Shown: piece by piece, positions 53,158 to 62,045 of the stretch
Layout of the letters: every line of letters starts with the position of its first letter
How positions within the stretch are numbered: position 1 is the stretch's first letter
Assembly: GCF_019929225.1 (NCBI RefSeq)
Contig: NZ_JAHZPA010000007.1
Coordinates: forward strand, 1-64,000
Direction: 5' to 3'
DNA from: Streptococcus sanguinis
GTDB lineage: Bacteria > Bacillota > Bacilli > Lactobacillales > Streptococcaceae
Length of the DNA stretch: 64,000 nt
The notes under the pieces: generated by a model
Databases searched by the model: none
The model's input: only the letters and a program-made list of their open reading frames with translations
What the model was told of the DNA's origin: nothing
Translations under genes and position numbers: made by a program

Positions 53158-53496
53158 ATGTCTTTCCCCACATCATCGGCTTTGATTGAGTTTCTCATCT
53201 TAGCCATCCTTGAAAAAGACGATTCCTACGGTTATGAAATCAGCCAGACGATTAAGCTGATTGCCAATATCAAAGAATCAACACTTTACCCCATTCTGAA
53301 GAAGCTGGAGCAAAATGACTGCCTCACGACTTATTCGCAGGAGTACCAAGGACGAAAACGAAAATACTATTCACTCACTGCCTACGGGCATGAACATTTA
53401 CTCACTCTAAAAGAAGAGTGGCAAACTTATACCATGACCATCAGCGGTATCATAGAAGGGAGCATCCGTCATGACAAGAACCGAGTATCTAGCTGA
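53158..53496 (+). CDS. PadR-family transcriptional regulator
   Basis: A 112-residue winged-helix regulator: LIEFLILAILEKDDSYGYEISQ opening, then IKESTLYPILKKLEQNDCL (recognition helix) and the wing QGRKRKYYSLT, all classic for PadR. AAGGAGGTGGTCC precedes the ATG. It is the first gene of a three-gene operon whose products are envelope-stress-type membrane proteins. Palindromes around the promoter suggest it represses its own operon. Confidence 0.95.
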   Translation: MSFPTSSALIEFLILAILEKDDSYGYEISQTIKLIANIKESTLYPILKKLEQNDCLTTYSQEYQGRKRKYYSLTAYGHEHLLTLKEEWQTYTMTISGIIEGSIRHDKNRVSS

Positions 53497-54070
53497 GCTA
53501 GAAAAATATCTAAAAAAACTGCCACGCAAGGACTACCAGGAAGCTATGGATTACTTCACTGAGTACTTCGACGAGGTAGGCCCAGAGGGCGAGGCAGCTG
53601 CTATTGCTGATTTAGGCAGCCCAAAGGAAGCGGCCCACGAGATTATGCTAAATCTTTTGGACAAAAAAGTCGAGGAAGATAATCAAGACAGCAGTTCATC
53701 AAAAAACACTAAGAACATCGTCCAGATTGCTATCCTATCCATTTTGGCAGCACCCTTGGCTATTCCGCTCTTTATAGTAGCAGCTCTTTTGACTTTCGTT
53801 TTCTTCCTCTTCGTCTTTATCTTTGCTCTAGTCATGGCTATAGGTGCCTTTGCCTTCTTTATTTTTGGAATCAGCCTGATCTGGGACACTTTGACAGTGG
53901 GACTGACAACATCGATCCCGGCCTTCCTGTTCACTCTGGGGCTCAGTGTTCTAGTTCTGGGACTGTCCGGCATCTTCTACGCAGGCATTTCTCCTGTTAC
54001 TCAGTTTGGCAAGGCTGGCTTTGTCAAACTAGCTCAACTTTTCGCAAAGAAAGGAACACGTCATGGCTAA
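53471..54070 (+). CDS. DUF1700 membrane protein
   Basis: A 199-residue protein. The N-terminal 65 residues form the DUF1700 domain (TRTEYLAELEKYLKKLPRKD, then ALMDYFTEYFD-type helix and DLGSPKEAAHEI). Two long hydrophobic stretches follow (about 78-130 and 135-170), giving four membrane segments. It overlaps padR by 26 bases and the next gene by eight, so the three are coupled. DUF1700 proteins usually travel with PadR and DUF4097 partners. Their activity is not established. Confidence 0.92.
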   Translation: MTRTEYLAELEKYLKKLPRKDYQEAMDYFTEYFDEVGPEGEAAAIADLGSPKEAAHEIMLNLLDKKVEEDNQDSSSSKNTKNIVQIAILSILAAPLAIPLFIVAALLTFVFFLFVFIFALVMAIGAFAFFIFGISLIWDTLTVGLTTSIPAFLFTLGLSVLVLGLSGIFYAGISPVTQFGKAGFVKLAQLFAKKGTRHG

Positions 54071-55130
54071 CATCAAATTGAAAAAACCTCTTTTATCTGC
54101 AGCTATTTTAGCCTGCCTCTTTGGTGGAGCCCTGACAACTATCGGCTCCATTACAGGCGGTGTCAATGACTTGGTCAATTCTACCAAAAGCAAGGTAAAA
54201 CTAACGAAAAAAGAAGAAAGTTTCTCTGATCTTTCTTCCCTAAATATCAACTTAGCAGCTAGAAACCTCGTCATCAGCGAATCTCCTGATGACAAGGCTC
54301 ACTTGACCTATTACCAAAGAGACGGCAACTATCAGATTGGCGGCAGCATGCTTGGAAAAATAACAACAAGTTCTGAAAATGGAAACTTAAACATCAAGGA
54401 AGATGGTGCAGACTCCTTCCACATAAGCACTGACATCCGCTCCTTCCACATAAGCACTGGCATCCGCTCCTTACTCAGCTTATTTGACCAAGAATCTCAG
54501 GAGAAGCGTACTGTGCAGCTTTCCCTGCCCAAGGGGACCAAGCTTGAGACATTCAGCGGCAGTTCGTCATTAGGAGATGTTACGCTGTCCAATCTATCAG
54601 CCAAAAATGCTGACTTCTCTCTATCTCAGGGCTCGTTGACTGTGAATGATGGCCAATTCGCATCTGGTAAATTTAAGAACTCTCTGGGAGAGATTACCAT
54701 CAATAACAGTCAGATTAGCTCTGGAAAAATCATTGATTCTTCGGGTACCATCACTCTGAGCAACAGCCAGTTCGCATCTGGCGAAATATCAAACTCTCTG
54801 GGAGAGGTCAATCTAAACTCGAGCAAAATCTCCGACAGCACTCTGAAAATCTCAAGCGGCTCACTGAACTCTGAACAGTTGGAATTAGCTGGTACAATCT
54901 CTATCACTAACCAACTGGGCGATATTAATCTGCATCTGGTTTCTGGCAGTTTGTCGCAGCTATCCTTTGATCTGAAAGCGGATCTAGGTGAAATTGACAT
55001 CCCTAGTAGTATAAGTGTAGAGCACTCCAAAGGCCATGAACTTGGCGGCTCTGCCATCCGTAAAGTCGAAAATCCGACAACTACACTTACTGCCAGCGTC
55101 GAAAGCGGTAGCATTAAGCTCAGCGAATAA
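54063..55130 (+). CDS. DUF4097 beta-solenoid surface protein
   Basis: A 355-residue protein with an N-terminal hydrophobic anchor (about 9-30) and an external part built of repeated strands. Residues 175-280 repeat units such as NSQISSGKIIDSSG-type and NSQFASGEISNSLG-type, typical of the DUF4097 beta-solenoid. It contains a fresh in-frame duplication of nine residues (SFHISTDIR / SFHISTGIR) at 54414-54467. It is the last gene of the PadR operon. The function is unknown; relatives respond to envelope stress. Confidence 0.88.
   Translation: MANIKLKKPLLSAAILACLFGGALTTIGSITGGVNDLVNSTKSKVKLTKKEESFSDLSSLNINLAARNLVISESPDDKAHLTYYQRDGNYQIGGSMLGKITTSSENGNLNIKEDGADSFHISTDIRSFHISTGIRSLLSLFDQESQEKRTVQLSLPKGTKLETFSGSSSLGDVTLSNLSAKNADFSLSQGSLTVNDGQFASGKFKNSLGEITINNSQISSGKIIDSSGTITLSNSQFASGEISNSLGEVNLNSSKISDSTLKISSGSLNSEQLELAGTISITNQLGDINLHLVSGSLSQLSFDLKADLGEIDIPSSISVEHSKGHELGGSAIRKVENPTTTLTASVESGSIKLSE
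54414..54467 (+). repeat. 27-base tandem duplication inside the DUF4097 gene
   Basis: Two adjacent 27-base copies (54414-54440, 54441-54467) differing at one position. The repeat keeps frame and adds nine residues. Confidence 0.9.
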
Positions 55131-55155
55131 ATCATAGAAAAGAATATATACAATC

Positions 55156-55183
55156 AGGGAGTCTTCAGCGGCTCCCTTTTTTT
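55156..55183 (+). terminator. Terminator of the PadR operon
   Basis: AGGGAG (55156-55161) pairs with CTCCCT (55172-55177), followed by seven T. Confidence 0.85.
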
Positions 55184-55275
55184 GATAAAAATTCCCGCAC
55201 TGACCTAAGTTTGCTTTACAGGTCTTGGCCTTTGTGCTATGATATTCTATAAAAATTTATCCCAAGGAGGTTCCT

Positions 55276-56229
55276 ATGAAAAAACTCGCACCTGGTATGC
55301 ACATTCGGGTCGTCAGCCCTTCGGCATCAATCGAACACATCGGTGGCTTTGAGGCCAATCTAGCCGCCAAGGAGCGCTTGGAAAAGCTGGGTTTTATCGT
55401 GTCTTTTTCGGAGCATTATCTGGAAAATGATATTCTAGGCTCTGCCGCCATCGAAAGCCGGGTGGCAGACATCCATGCTGCCTTTTCGGATGACTCCGTT
55501 GATGCTATTCTGGCCACAATCGGTGGTTTCAACTGCAATGAACTCCTGCCCTATCTAGACTTTGAGTTAATTGCTAGAAATCCTAAGATTTTCTGCGGCT
55601 ACTCGGACACAACAGCCTTGCTCAGCGCCATCTATAGTAAGACTGGTATGAAAACCTACATGGGACCGTCCTACTCTAGCTTTAAGATGGATGCCCTGCA
55701 GGACTATCAGACCGAGAGCTGGCTCAAGGCCGTCAGCCAGACTTCTTACGAGCTGACTCCTAGTGAAAAATGGGGCGACAATGCTTGGTATCTGCCCGAT
55801 GCGCCACTTACTTTTCATGAAACAGAGTGGAAGGTCTATCATCACGGGCAAGCCCAAGCCACTGCTATCGGTGGCAATCTCTCCACCTTCTCGCTCCTAC
55901 GCGGCACCCCCTATGCCCCGACAGATGAAAACTATGTCCTCTTTGTTGAGGAGGCGGAGGAAGATTTCTATGTAGAATTTGAACGCAATCTAGCTGCCCT
56001 CCTTCAGGCCTATCCTAACCCGCAGGCCCTCCTCATCGGCCGCTTTCCAAAAGAATGTCAGATGACAGAGGAGCTGCTCCTTTATATCTTGGACAAACAT
56101 CCAATTCTCAAACAAATTCCTGTCCTCTACGACTTGGACTTTGCCCATACTCAGCCACTCTTTACCATTACCATCGGTGCTCAAGTGACGGTGGATACGG
56201 AGAAGATGTTGATCAGAATTGATGAATAG
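55276..56229 (+). CDS. LD-carboxypeptidase family protein (S66, MccF-like)
   Basis: A 317-residue cytoplasmic peptidase of family S66. The nucleophile elbow C-G-Y-S-D-T-T places the serine near residue 114. A Glu in F-V-E-E-A (about 222) and the His in F-A-H-T-Q-P (about 294) complete the triad. Family members trim the terminal D-alanine of wall tetrapeptides or cleave microcin C-type conjugates. The MccF-like layout leaves both possible. AAGGAGG precedes the ATG. It stands alone between two terminators. Confidence 0.9.
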   Translation: MKKLAPGMHIRVVSPSASIEHIGGFEANLAAKERLEKLGFIVSFSEHYLENDILGSAAIESRVADIHAAFSDDSVDAILATIGGFNCNELLPYLDFELIARNPKIFCGYSDTTALLSAIYSKTGMKTYMGPSYSSFKMDALQDYQTESWLKAVSQTSYELTPSEKWGDNAWYLPDAPLTFHETEWKVYHHGQAQATAIGGNLSTFSLLRGTPYAPTDENYVLFVEEAEEDFYVEFERNLAALLQAYPNPQALLIGRFPKECQMTEELLLYILDKHPILKQIPVLYDLDFAHTQPLFTITIGAQVTVDTEKMLIRIDE

Positions 56230-56234
56230 CAAGA

Positions 56235-56275
56235 AATCCTCATTCCAGCTGGAATGAGGATTCTTCTCTTTCATT
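56235..56275 (+). terminator. Terminator after the LD-carboxypeptidase gene
   Basis: ATCCTCATTCC pairs with GGAATGAGGAT around AGCT-type centre, followed by TCTTCTCTTTC. The T-rich tail is imperfect. Confidence 0.7.
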
Positions 56276-56308
56276 AGGCACTATTTCATTGTTATCTCGT
56301 CGGCTTTC

Positions 56309-57568
56309 TTATCGTCCACCAAAACCGCCTTGACCGCCTGGGGCACCGCCGCCACCAGGTCCACCAGCGCCAGGTCCGTCTGCTGTGATTTCTGTTCGGC
56401 TTTCACCATTGACCGTGATGGCACCTCCAGTGTAGGTAGCCGTTCCATCAAAGTCAAAGGCAGATACCGTAGAAGTAATATCCAAGTTTCCTCCTGACAT
56501 GATGACATCACCGTTGGAGTCAATAGCATCGGTATCGCCTTGGCCGACCTCGACCTTGATATCGCCACCGGTAATCTTGATAAAGATATCAGCTCCAGTT
56601 ACATCACTAGCTGCATTGATACCATCATCTGTCGCATAAAGATCCAATTTCCCGCCGTTAATGGTAACATTGGTTCCTTCCAGAGCTTCTACACTCTTGG
56701 AAACCGTAATCGTCCCACCATCAATCAAAGCTATATTGCTAGCGTGCAGACCATCATCACCAGCATTAATCGTGATGGTGCCAGACTGGATATAAAGATT
56801 CCCCAGAGAAGTATCTTCATCATTGTCCGCGTGGATGGCATCTTCTGTCGCTGTGATATCAATAGTAGCGTCCTTGATATTAATGGCTGAAGCTGCTGAC
56901 AGACCATTCTTAGCTGCCTTGAGTGTATAGGTACCACCTGTCACCCGCAAGGTCTGCTCAGACTTAATCGCTGTTTCATACTTACCATCAACTGTCAGGC
57001 TTCCAGAGCCATTGAGAGTCAGATTAGAGTTACTATAGATAGCTGCATCTGCATCCGTATTGCTATGATTTGATGAGTCTGAGATGGTGTTTTGGCTGCC
57101 GTCAGCCAGAGTCAGGCTTGTTTTACCCGCATTTTCTACTAGAATAGCTGCATCTGTCCCGCTCATGGTTACACCATTTAGGACGATTTGAACCTTGTCG
57201 CTATCACCTGCTTTGACGACAATCTGCACATTTTCACTCGTTCCGGAAACGACATAAGTTCCAGCCTCTGAGATTGTCACAATGGAACCAGAGACACTAG
57301 CTCCGTCACCAGAGGTCTTAGCACTAGATCCACTCAGGCTGATGGTTGTCGCCTTGGACACATCATAAGAAGCGTCCGAATCCTCTGAGGCAAAGTAATC
57401 AGAAGTATTGGTCTTAGTCTGACTGGTGCTGGTAGCATTAACAGCCTGGGCACTGCTTGAAGCTGTAGAGCTGCTGGCGTTTGAGCTGCATGCTCCTAGC
57501 ACTGCTGTCATCAAGACTAGTGGAATCATCAATTTAATTTTTTTAAGGGTTGATTTTGATTGTTTCAT
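56309..57568 (-). CDS. Carbohydrate-binding domain lipoprotein (DUF4353-like)
   Basis: A 419-residue lipoprotein with a signal peptide and lipobox L-G-A-C at about 24-27. A Ser/Thr linker follows, then right-handed beta-helix-like repeats typical of DUF4353 (runs such as ITINAGDDGLHAS, VTINGGKLDLYATDDGINAA, DGDVIMSGGNLDI), with Asp/Asn/Gly turns. The C-terminal tail is Gly/Pro-rich. The start is ATG 57568 after AGGAAAAG. The frame reaches 57679, but that overlaps the VTC gene. It is co-transcribed with the VTC-domain gene 20 bases upstream, a pairing seen in other Firmicutes. Confidence 0.88.
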   Translation of the reverse strand: MKQSKSTLKKIKLMIPLVLMTAVLGACSSNASSSTASSSAQAVNATSTSQTKTNTSDYFASEDSDASYDVSKATTISLSGSSAKTSGDGASVSGSIVTISEAGTYVVSGTSENVQIVVKAGDSDKVQIVLNGVTMSGTDAAILVENAGKTSLTLADGSQNTISDSSNHSNTDADAAIYSNSNLTLNGSGSLTVDGKYETAIKSEQTLRVTGGTYTLKAAKNGLSAASAINIKDATIDITATEDAIHADNDEDTSLGNLYIQSGTITINAGDDGLHASNIALIDGGTITVSKSVEALEGTNVTINGGKLDLYATDDGINAASDVTGADIFIKITGGDIKVEVGQGDTDAIDSNGDVIMSGGNLDITSTVSAFDFDGTATYTGGAITVNGESRTEITADGPGAGGPGGGGAPGGQGGFGGR

Positions 57569-57587
57569 TTTTCTTTTCCTATCTATT

Positions 57588-58301
57588 TTATTTGCTGCTG
57601 ATATAGTTTGCTTCTTTATAAGCAAAGCCATATTTGGAGAAAGAGCTCGGAGACAGTTGGTAGCGATCCATGATTTCACTCAGCCATAGCGGACAAGCTT
57701 CTGGAATTTTAACTTCCATAATGACATGATTGGCTGGCAGGAGATGATCTCCATGGCGACCGGCTAAGAGACTCAGATCATAAGGACGGTAGGTCAGGTC
57801 GTGATCAAAGGTAATCCGAATCCGCTCATCCTCAATCCCTTTCATCGAATAACGATTGTAGCCGATATACATCATAGGCTGAATATGGCCAAAATGCTGG
57901 GTCAACCAGACCATTTCCTTATCTATCTGAAGGTCAGTCAGCTGACTATAATCACCGTCCAGATAGGCTTCTGCTGTCAGCAAATCTGCTGCAAGACGGC
58001 GTTTGGTGACCAGACCTTCTGTCTTTTTCTTGATTTCTAAAAAGACTTGACTATCCTCGGTCGGATGCTCTTGATAGGTCCGCAAGCGAACTTTCTCATC
58101 AAAGTGAGGATTTTCCAAGGACTCACGAATAAGCTGATAAGATGGCGTATCGTAGTAGAGATTGTTAATGGTCGAATAAGCTCGCTCATCCTCCACCAGA
58201 TAGCCTTCAAACTCTAGCAATAGATCCAGCAAGGTTTCCTTGGAAATGATGTATTTGGTTTCAAAGCGCTGAAAATGATGTTGAAAAAATTTTTCTGCCA
58301 T
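57588..58301 (-). CDS. VTC-domain protein (polyphosphate polymerase-like)
   Basis: A 237-residue soluble protein of the VTC/CYTH-like tunnel fold. The opening F-Q-R-F-E-T-K-Y-I-I, the basic strands E-K-V-R-L-R-T-Y, E-I-K-K-K-T-E-G-L-V-T-K-R-R and R-I-T-F-D-H-D-L, and the late E-V-K-I-P all fit the acidic/basic tunnel of VTC polyphosphate polymerases. Whether it makes polyphosphate or acts on another phosphate polymer is unknown. GAGGGGAGAAGCCC precedes ATG 58301. It is the first gene of the operon with the DUF4353-like lipoprotein. Confidence 0.88.
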   Translation of the reverse strand: MAEKFFQHHFQRFETKYIISKETLLDLLLEFEGYLVEDERAYSTINNLYYDTPSYQLIRESLENPHFDEKVRLRTYQEHPTEDSQVFLEIKKKTEGLVTKRRLAADLLTAEAYLDGDYSQLTDLQIDKEMVWLTQHFGHIQPMMYIGYNRYSMKGIEDERIRITFDHDLTYRPYDLSLLAGRHGDHLLPANHVIMEVKIPEACPLWLSEIMDRYQLSPSSFSKYGFAYKEANYISSK

Positions 58302-58339
58302 GGGCTTCTCCCCTCTCTATCTTTCTTGAATGTAATGCA

Positions 58340-58383
58340 ATTTTAAAGATGAAAACTTAAAAGAAAGATAAAGAAAACTTAAA
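58340..58383 (-). promoter_or_regulatory. CiaR-type promoter of the VTC operon
   Basis: On the minus strand TTTAAG (58383-58378), N5, TTTATC (58372-58367), N5, TTTAAG (58361-58356), N10, TAAAAT (58345-58340). Spacing matches CiaR-activated promoters (TTTAAG-N5-TTTAAG-N10--10) with one imperfect half. It could also bind another OmpR-type regulator. Confidence 0.5.
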
Positions 58384-58415
58384 GAAAACAAAACATCTCC
58401 CTTTTCAGGAGATGT
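58380..58415 (-). terminator. Terminator of the YhgE/Pip gene
   Basis: ACATCTCC (58393-58400) pairs with GGAGATGT (58408-58415), loop CTTTTCA, followed on the minus strand by TTTGTTTTC. Confidence 0.85.
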
Positions 58416-58490
58416 TGATTAGATAAAAACTAAAAGAATTACAGATAGACTTTTCATCTACATTTTTACAGATTCATAAGATTAAGAACC

Positions 58491-60914
58491 CTAAGCTAGC
58501 TGTTTTTTATCTGTTCGATAGACCAGAGTACCAAGTGCTATAAAAAGAACTAAAACAAAAGCAAGGAAGATCACCTGACTACCAATTTGGCCGTTCATAG
58601 AAATCGTTTGGCGCAATCCCGATACAGAATAGCTCATTGGCAGCCAAGGGTTGATAACTTGGAAAATCTTACTAGTCAGCTCCAGCGGATAGGTTCCTGC
58701 ACTAGAAGCCAGCTGTAAGAGCAAAAGAATCAGAGAAGCAAAGGCGCCGAGCTTGCTATCCCAAGTAACCAAAGCCGTCACAAGAGCCATAAAGGTCATG
58801 CTGGCTAGGACAATCAAACCAAGGGTTGCCCACTCATGGTTTGCAGATAGGCCTATCAAGTGCACAGCACCATAGACCAAAACACCCGCTACGACAGAAA
58901 TGACTCCATTTACCTCTATACGAGCCTTCAGCCAATCTCGTTTCGTCTTAGGGGCTTGACCCGATGGAAGTGTGCTAAAGATGATATTGGTTGAAATAGC
59001 CGCCACAAATAAAGCTACTGAAATCATATATGGCGCCATCCCAATTCCGTTTTTCTCTACCTTGTTCTCATCTTTCTTGCTCAGTGTCAGAGGATCTGCT
59101 AGAGTTTTTGCATTGTCTTCCTTAGTAGAAACAGTTGACAATTTATCACCTGCATCTGAGAGGCCATTGGACAAATCGCTTGTTCCCACAGTAAGTTTAG
59201 AGAGATTATCTGTTAAAACACTGCTGCCATCAGCCAGCTTTTCTGTGCCGCTCGCTAATTGATTGGTTCCATCTGCTAATTTCCCGAAACTAGAGGTCAA
59301 TTCTGGCGATTTATCTGTTAATTGGGCTGCCCCGTTTGCTAATTTTGTTGTATTTGCTAGTAAAGCAGGATTCTTACTTGCCAAAGCTGATGTCCCCTCA
59401 GATAGCTGACCTACTGCATTGGTATAACTTGTCACCCCTTGTTCCAATTGTGTTGCGCCAGTCGTTAATTTTTCATTTAGGGTGTCTACACCTGCGACTA
59501 GTTGATTGGCTCCTCCACTTGCTGAACCGAGGCTAGTACTCACTGTTGATAAGCCATTATAAAGACCATTAATCATGTTAGCTGCCTGTGGCAGAACTTG
59601 ATTTGATGCACCTTCTAATTGACTAAGTTTTGTTTGACTAGCGCCTTTTATCGTTTCAAGAGAAGCCCTCATCGTATCGATTTCTGATAAAATCGTCTGA
59701 GCAGATTGATCACTTCCCGCTTGACTAGCACCGACTGCTGCATCAATCTCAGCCTTAGCCTCGCTAGAAAGCCCTTGATAAGCACTGGTCCCTTGGACAC
59801 TTGCCAAAGCTGCGGCCTTGGCGTCTTGATTATTATTGATAATGGCCTGAGCGGATGCTGCTATGCTAGTCAGTGAAGCTTCAATGCTGTCTGTCGAAAC
59901 AGCTGAGTCACTTGCTGCAGCTTGAATACTAGCATTCAACTGTGTCAAACCATTTGCTAAATCATTCACATTTTGCTGGTTGTTAGCTAAGGTTGTATCT
60001 ACCGATGATTTTAATGTAGCCAAACCAGTGTTCAGATTCGTTACACCTGTCGATAAAGCCTGAACTCCATCTCCTGACTGAGTAAGCTGTTGGACTCCAC
60101 CCAATAAGTCTGCTGATCGACCCGACAGCTGATTTGCACCTGCGGCCACAGTACTTACACCATTAGCATAAGTGTTTATCCCATTTGACAAACTACCCAG
60201 CCCAGACGATACTTGTGCAACACTCCCAGTATAAGTCTGTAGTCCTGTGTTAAATTGAGTTGCACCGGACGATAATTTGGTCGTAGCTCGATTCAGAGTT
60301 CTTAAGTTATCTGCAATTGTCCGACTGCCTGAACCTAGTTGTTGGCTGCCAGATGCTAATTGCTGAGCACCATCAGATGCCTTAACCAATCCCGTTTTTA
60401 GATCTCCCATATTCTTAAATATGGCGCTTGTATAAGTGTCCGTCACATTTTGCGCCACCGTCTGCTTCAAAGAAGTCATAGCTGAATCACTCATCTTACT
60501 AGCAATAAAACTGTGGCCGCTAGACGTTTGATAGTCAATCTTCATTTGCTGAGGATTATCGGTCAAAACACTGGCTGCACGTTCAGATAAATCACTTGGA
60601 AGCGTCACAACCATGTAGTAATCACCCTTTTCCAGACCATTTTGAGCGTCTTCTTTACTGACGAAGTGAAAATCCAAATTTTTATTTTCCTTGAGGCTGG
60701 AAACAACATCCTCGCCTATAGACAAGGTCTTGCCACTAGCAGTTACAGCTTTATCCTGATTGACGACCGCCACTGGCAAGTTCGATACCTTTCCATACGG
60801 ATCCCACATGGAGCTCAAGAAAATAACATTATACAAGGCAGGAATCAAAGAGACTCCTAACATCACAATGATAAAAGTCGGCTTTTTTAAAATAGCTTTC
60901 CATTCTCTTAACAT
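58491..60914 (-). CDS. YhgE/Pip-family membrane protein
   Basis: An 807-residue protein with one N-terminal membrane segment (about 12-32), a long external region (40-590) and five to six C-terminal segments (about 625-800). The external region is dominated by heptad-like repeats with A-N/S-G-x-x-x-L-x-x-G (for example LASGSQQLGSGSRTI, LADGTNQLASGTEKL), which predict long helical hairpins. The same overall plan is seen in EsaA of the T7SS locus. Some relatives are phage receptors or accompany efflux. AGGAGGTAGAC precedes ATG 60914. Operator-like repeats overlap its promoter. Confidence 0.9.
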   Translation of the reverse strand: MLREWKAILKKPTFIIVMLGVSLIPALYNVIFLSSMWDPYGKVSNLPVAVVNQDKAVTASGKTLSIGEDVVSSLKENKNLDFHFVSKEDAQNGLEKGDYYMVVTLPSDLSERAASVLTDNPQQMKIDYQTSSGHSFIASKMSDSAMTSLKQTVAQNVTDTYTSAIFKNMGDLKTGLVKASDGAQQLASGSQQLGSGSRTIADNLRTLNRATTKLSSGATQFNTGLQTYTGSVAQVSSGLGSLSNGINTYANGVSTVAAGANQLSGRSADLLGGVQQLTQSGDGVQALSTGVTNLNTGLATLKSSVDTTLANNQQNVNDLANGLTQLNASIQAAASDSAVSTDSIEASLTSIAASAQAIINNNQDAKAAALASVQGTSAYQGLSSEAKAEIDAAVGASQAGSDQSAQTILSEIDTMRASLETIKGASQTKLSQLEGASNQVLPQAANMINGLYNGLSTVSTSLGSASGGANQLVAGVDTLNEKLTTGATQLEQGVTSYTNAVGQLSEGTSALASKNPALLANTTKLANGAAQLTDKSPELTSSFGKLADGTNQLASGTEKLADGSSVLTDNLSKLTVGTSDLSNGLSDAGDKLSTVSTKEDNAKTLADPLTLSKKDENKVEKNGIGMAPYMISVALFVAAISTNIIFSTLPSGQAPKTKRDWLKARIEVNGVISVVAGVLVYGAVHLIGLSANHEWATLGLIVLASMTFMALVTALVTWDSKLGAFASLILLLLQLASSAGTYPLELTSKIFQVINPWLPMSYSVSGLRQTISMNGQIGSQVIFLAFVLVLFIALGTLVYRTDKKQLA

Positions 60915-60929
60915 GTCTACCTCCTAAAA

Positions 60930-60946
60930 TTATACACAGTGTCCAA
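60930..60946 (-). promoter_or_regulatory. -10 region and operator-like repeat of the YhgE/Pip gene
   Basis: On the minus strand TTGGACACTGTGTATAA with the -10 TATAAT partly inside. It matches 14 of 17 positions of a second copy at 61006-61022, suggesting a repressor site. Confidence 0.5.
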
Positions 60947-61005
60947 ATTTCGATAAAATTGATTATACACCAATCGAAAATTATTACAAGTTTATTCTTT
61001 AAAAA

Positions 61006-61022
61006 TTGGACACGCTGTCTAA
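61006..61022 (+). promoter_or_regulatory. Second operator-like repeat upstream of the YhgE/Pip gene
   Basis: TTGGACACGCTGTCTAA, itself a near-palindrome (TT-x-GACA with TGTC-x-AA). It lies about 60 bases upstream of the copy at the promoter and in opposite orientation. A TetR-type regulator is the likely binder, since YhgE genes are often TetR-controlled. Confidence 0.45.
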
Positions 61023-61287
61023 TTTTGTTTAAAAAGATTGTAGAGAAGCGGAATAAGTTCGCCCTAGTATCTTTAATCCCTAAATAATCTGTAGATAAAA
61101 AATATTTTTCCACTGGTAGCTACACAGAAAATCAGTATTATGTTAGAATGATAAGCGAGGTAAATGGAGTCAAGCATCGAGATCTTAACTTGATGATAGG
61201 GTTCCATGTGAAACACCGCTGCCAGCAGATGCCTCACATCACAATAGCTCAAGTCAGATTGAGCATAGTAAAGAAAGGTTTAAGACA
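61023..61287 (+). other. Non-coding region before the Ser-rich lipoprotein gene
   Basis: With the operator region this makes a 373-base gap. A possible extended -10 TGTTAGAAT lies near 61142-61150, giving a leader of about 130 bases. That leader contains GCTCAA/TTGAGC (61248-61265) and a larger ATGTGA/TCACAT stem with an inner CTGC/GCAG pair. No known RNA family is recognised. Confidence 0.4.
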
Positions 61288-61992
61288 ATGAAAAAAAGAA
61301 CACTATTTAGCTTATTTTCTCTAGTTGCAGTACTATTTCTTCTGTCAGCCTGCCGTTTCCTTGTACCATCTAACTCAGATTCTACCACTCGCTCTTCCAA
61401 TTCAGATAAATCAGGAAAAAAAGTTAGTTTAAAGGATTCCTCAAGCTCATCAAAGCAATCTTCCAAAAGCAAAAGCAGCTCCTCTAGCAGCAGTAGTTCT
61501 TCCAGAAGTTCTAGTAAAGAAAATAGTAGTTCTAGTAGGGATATAGAAAAAACCACAGATGGTCTTCCAGAAGATGCCGATCATGCTAAGAAAGATAAGA
61601 TTTATGCGACTGGCGATGCCAAGGTTTATTACCAATCATATGAATCTGGGGGTTTTGAAGCTCAAATTCCTGAATTTAAAGGATATACCCAAGAAAAAGT
61701 TAAAAGTATTTTCGGCGAGCCAGAAAAAGTAAGCACCGACCTCGCTTCTGAATACGAAACCTTCCAAAACAAAGAATTAGAAAATCTGAAGAGGCTGGTT
61801 CAAGAGCAAAAAATCAACACCGAACAAGCGCGTGCTTTCTTAGCAGGTGTAGTTGATATTTCTCAAGCATCAAGGTTACAAAACACCTATACGGTTTACT
61901 CTTATAAAAATGAACAAATTTCTATTATCTTCTCGCAAGAGGGTGAGTTGCTTTACGTCACTCCCGACCCCGACTACCTCTACTTTAAATAA
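61288..61992 (+). CDS. Ser-rich lipoprotein
   Basis: A 234-residue lipoprotein with a signal peptide and lipobox L-S-A-C at about 19-22. A Ser-rich, Lys-dotted stalk (about 30-85) follows, then a folded domain (about 105-234) with YYQSYESGGFEAQIPEFKGY and VKSIFGEPEKV, resembling small streptococcal DUF4947-type lipoproteins. No enzyme motif is seen. AGAAAGG lies upstream of ATG 61288. It is a single-gene unit closed by a terminator. Confidence 0.82.
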   Translation: MKKRTLFSLFSLVAVLFLLSACRFLVPSNSDSTTRSSNSDKSGKKVSLKDSSSSSKQSSKSKSSSSSSSSSSRSSSKENSSSSRDIEKTTDGLPEDADHAKKDKIYATGDAKVYYQSYESGGFEAQIPEFKGYTQEKVKSIFGEPEKVSTDLASEYETFQNKELENLKRLVQEQKINTEQARAFLAGVVDISQASRLQNTYTVYSYKNEQISIIFSQEGELLYVTPDPDYLYFK

Positions 61993-62006
61993 TGCTCAAA
62001 ACGAAG

Positions 62007-62045
62007 GCCGAGACTTTGCTTTAAGTCTTGGCTTTATTATTTTAC
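62007..62045 (+). terminator. Terminator of the Ser-rich lipoprotein gene
   Basis: GCCGAGACTT (62007-62016) pairs with AAGTCTTGGC (62023-62032), one G-U pair, then TTTATTATTTT. Confidence 0.85.

Noticed and set aside
53022..53207. A 61-codon minus-strand frame across the PadR promoter
   Set aside because: It crosses the promoter and palindromes and is made of low-complexity AT-rich codons.
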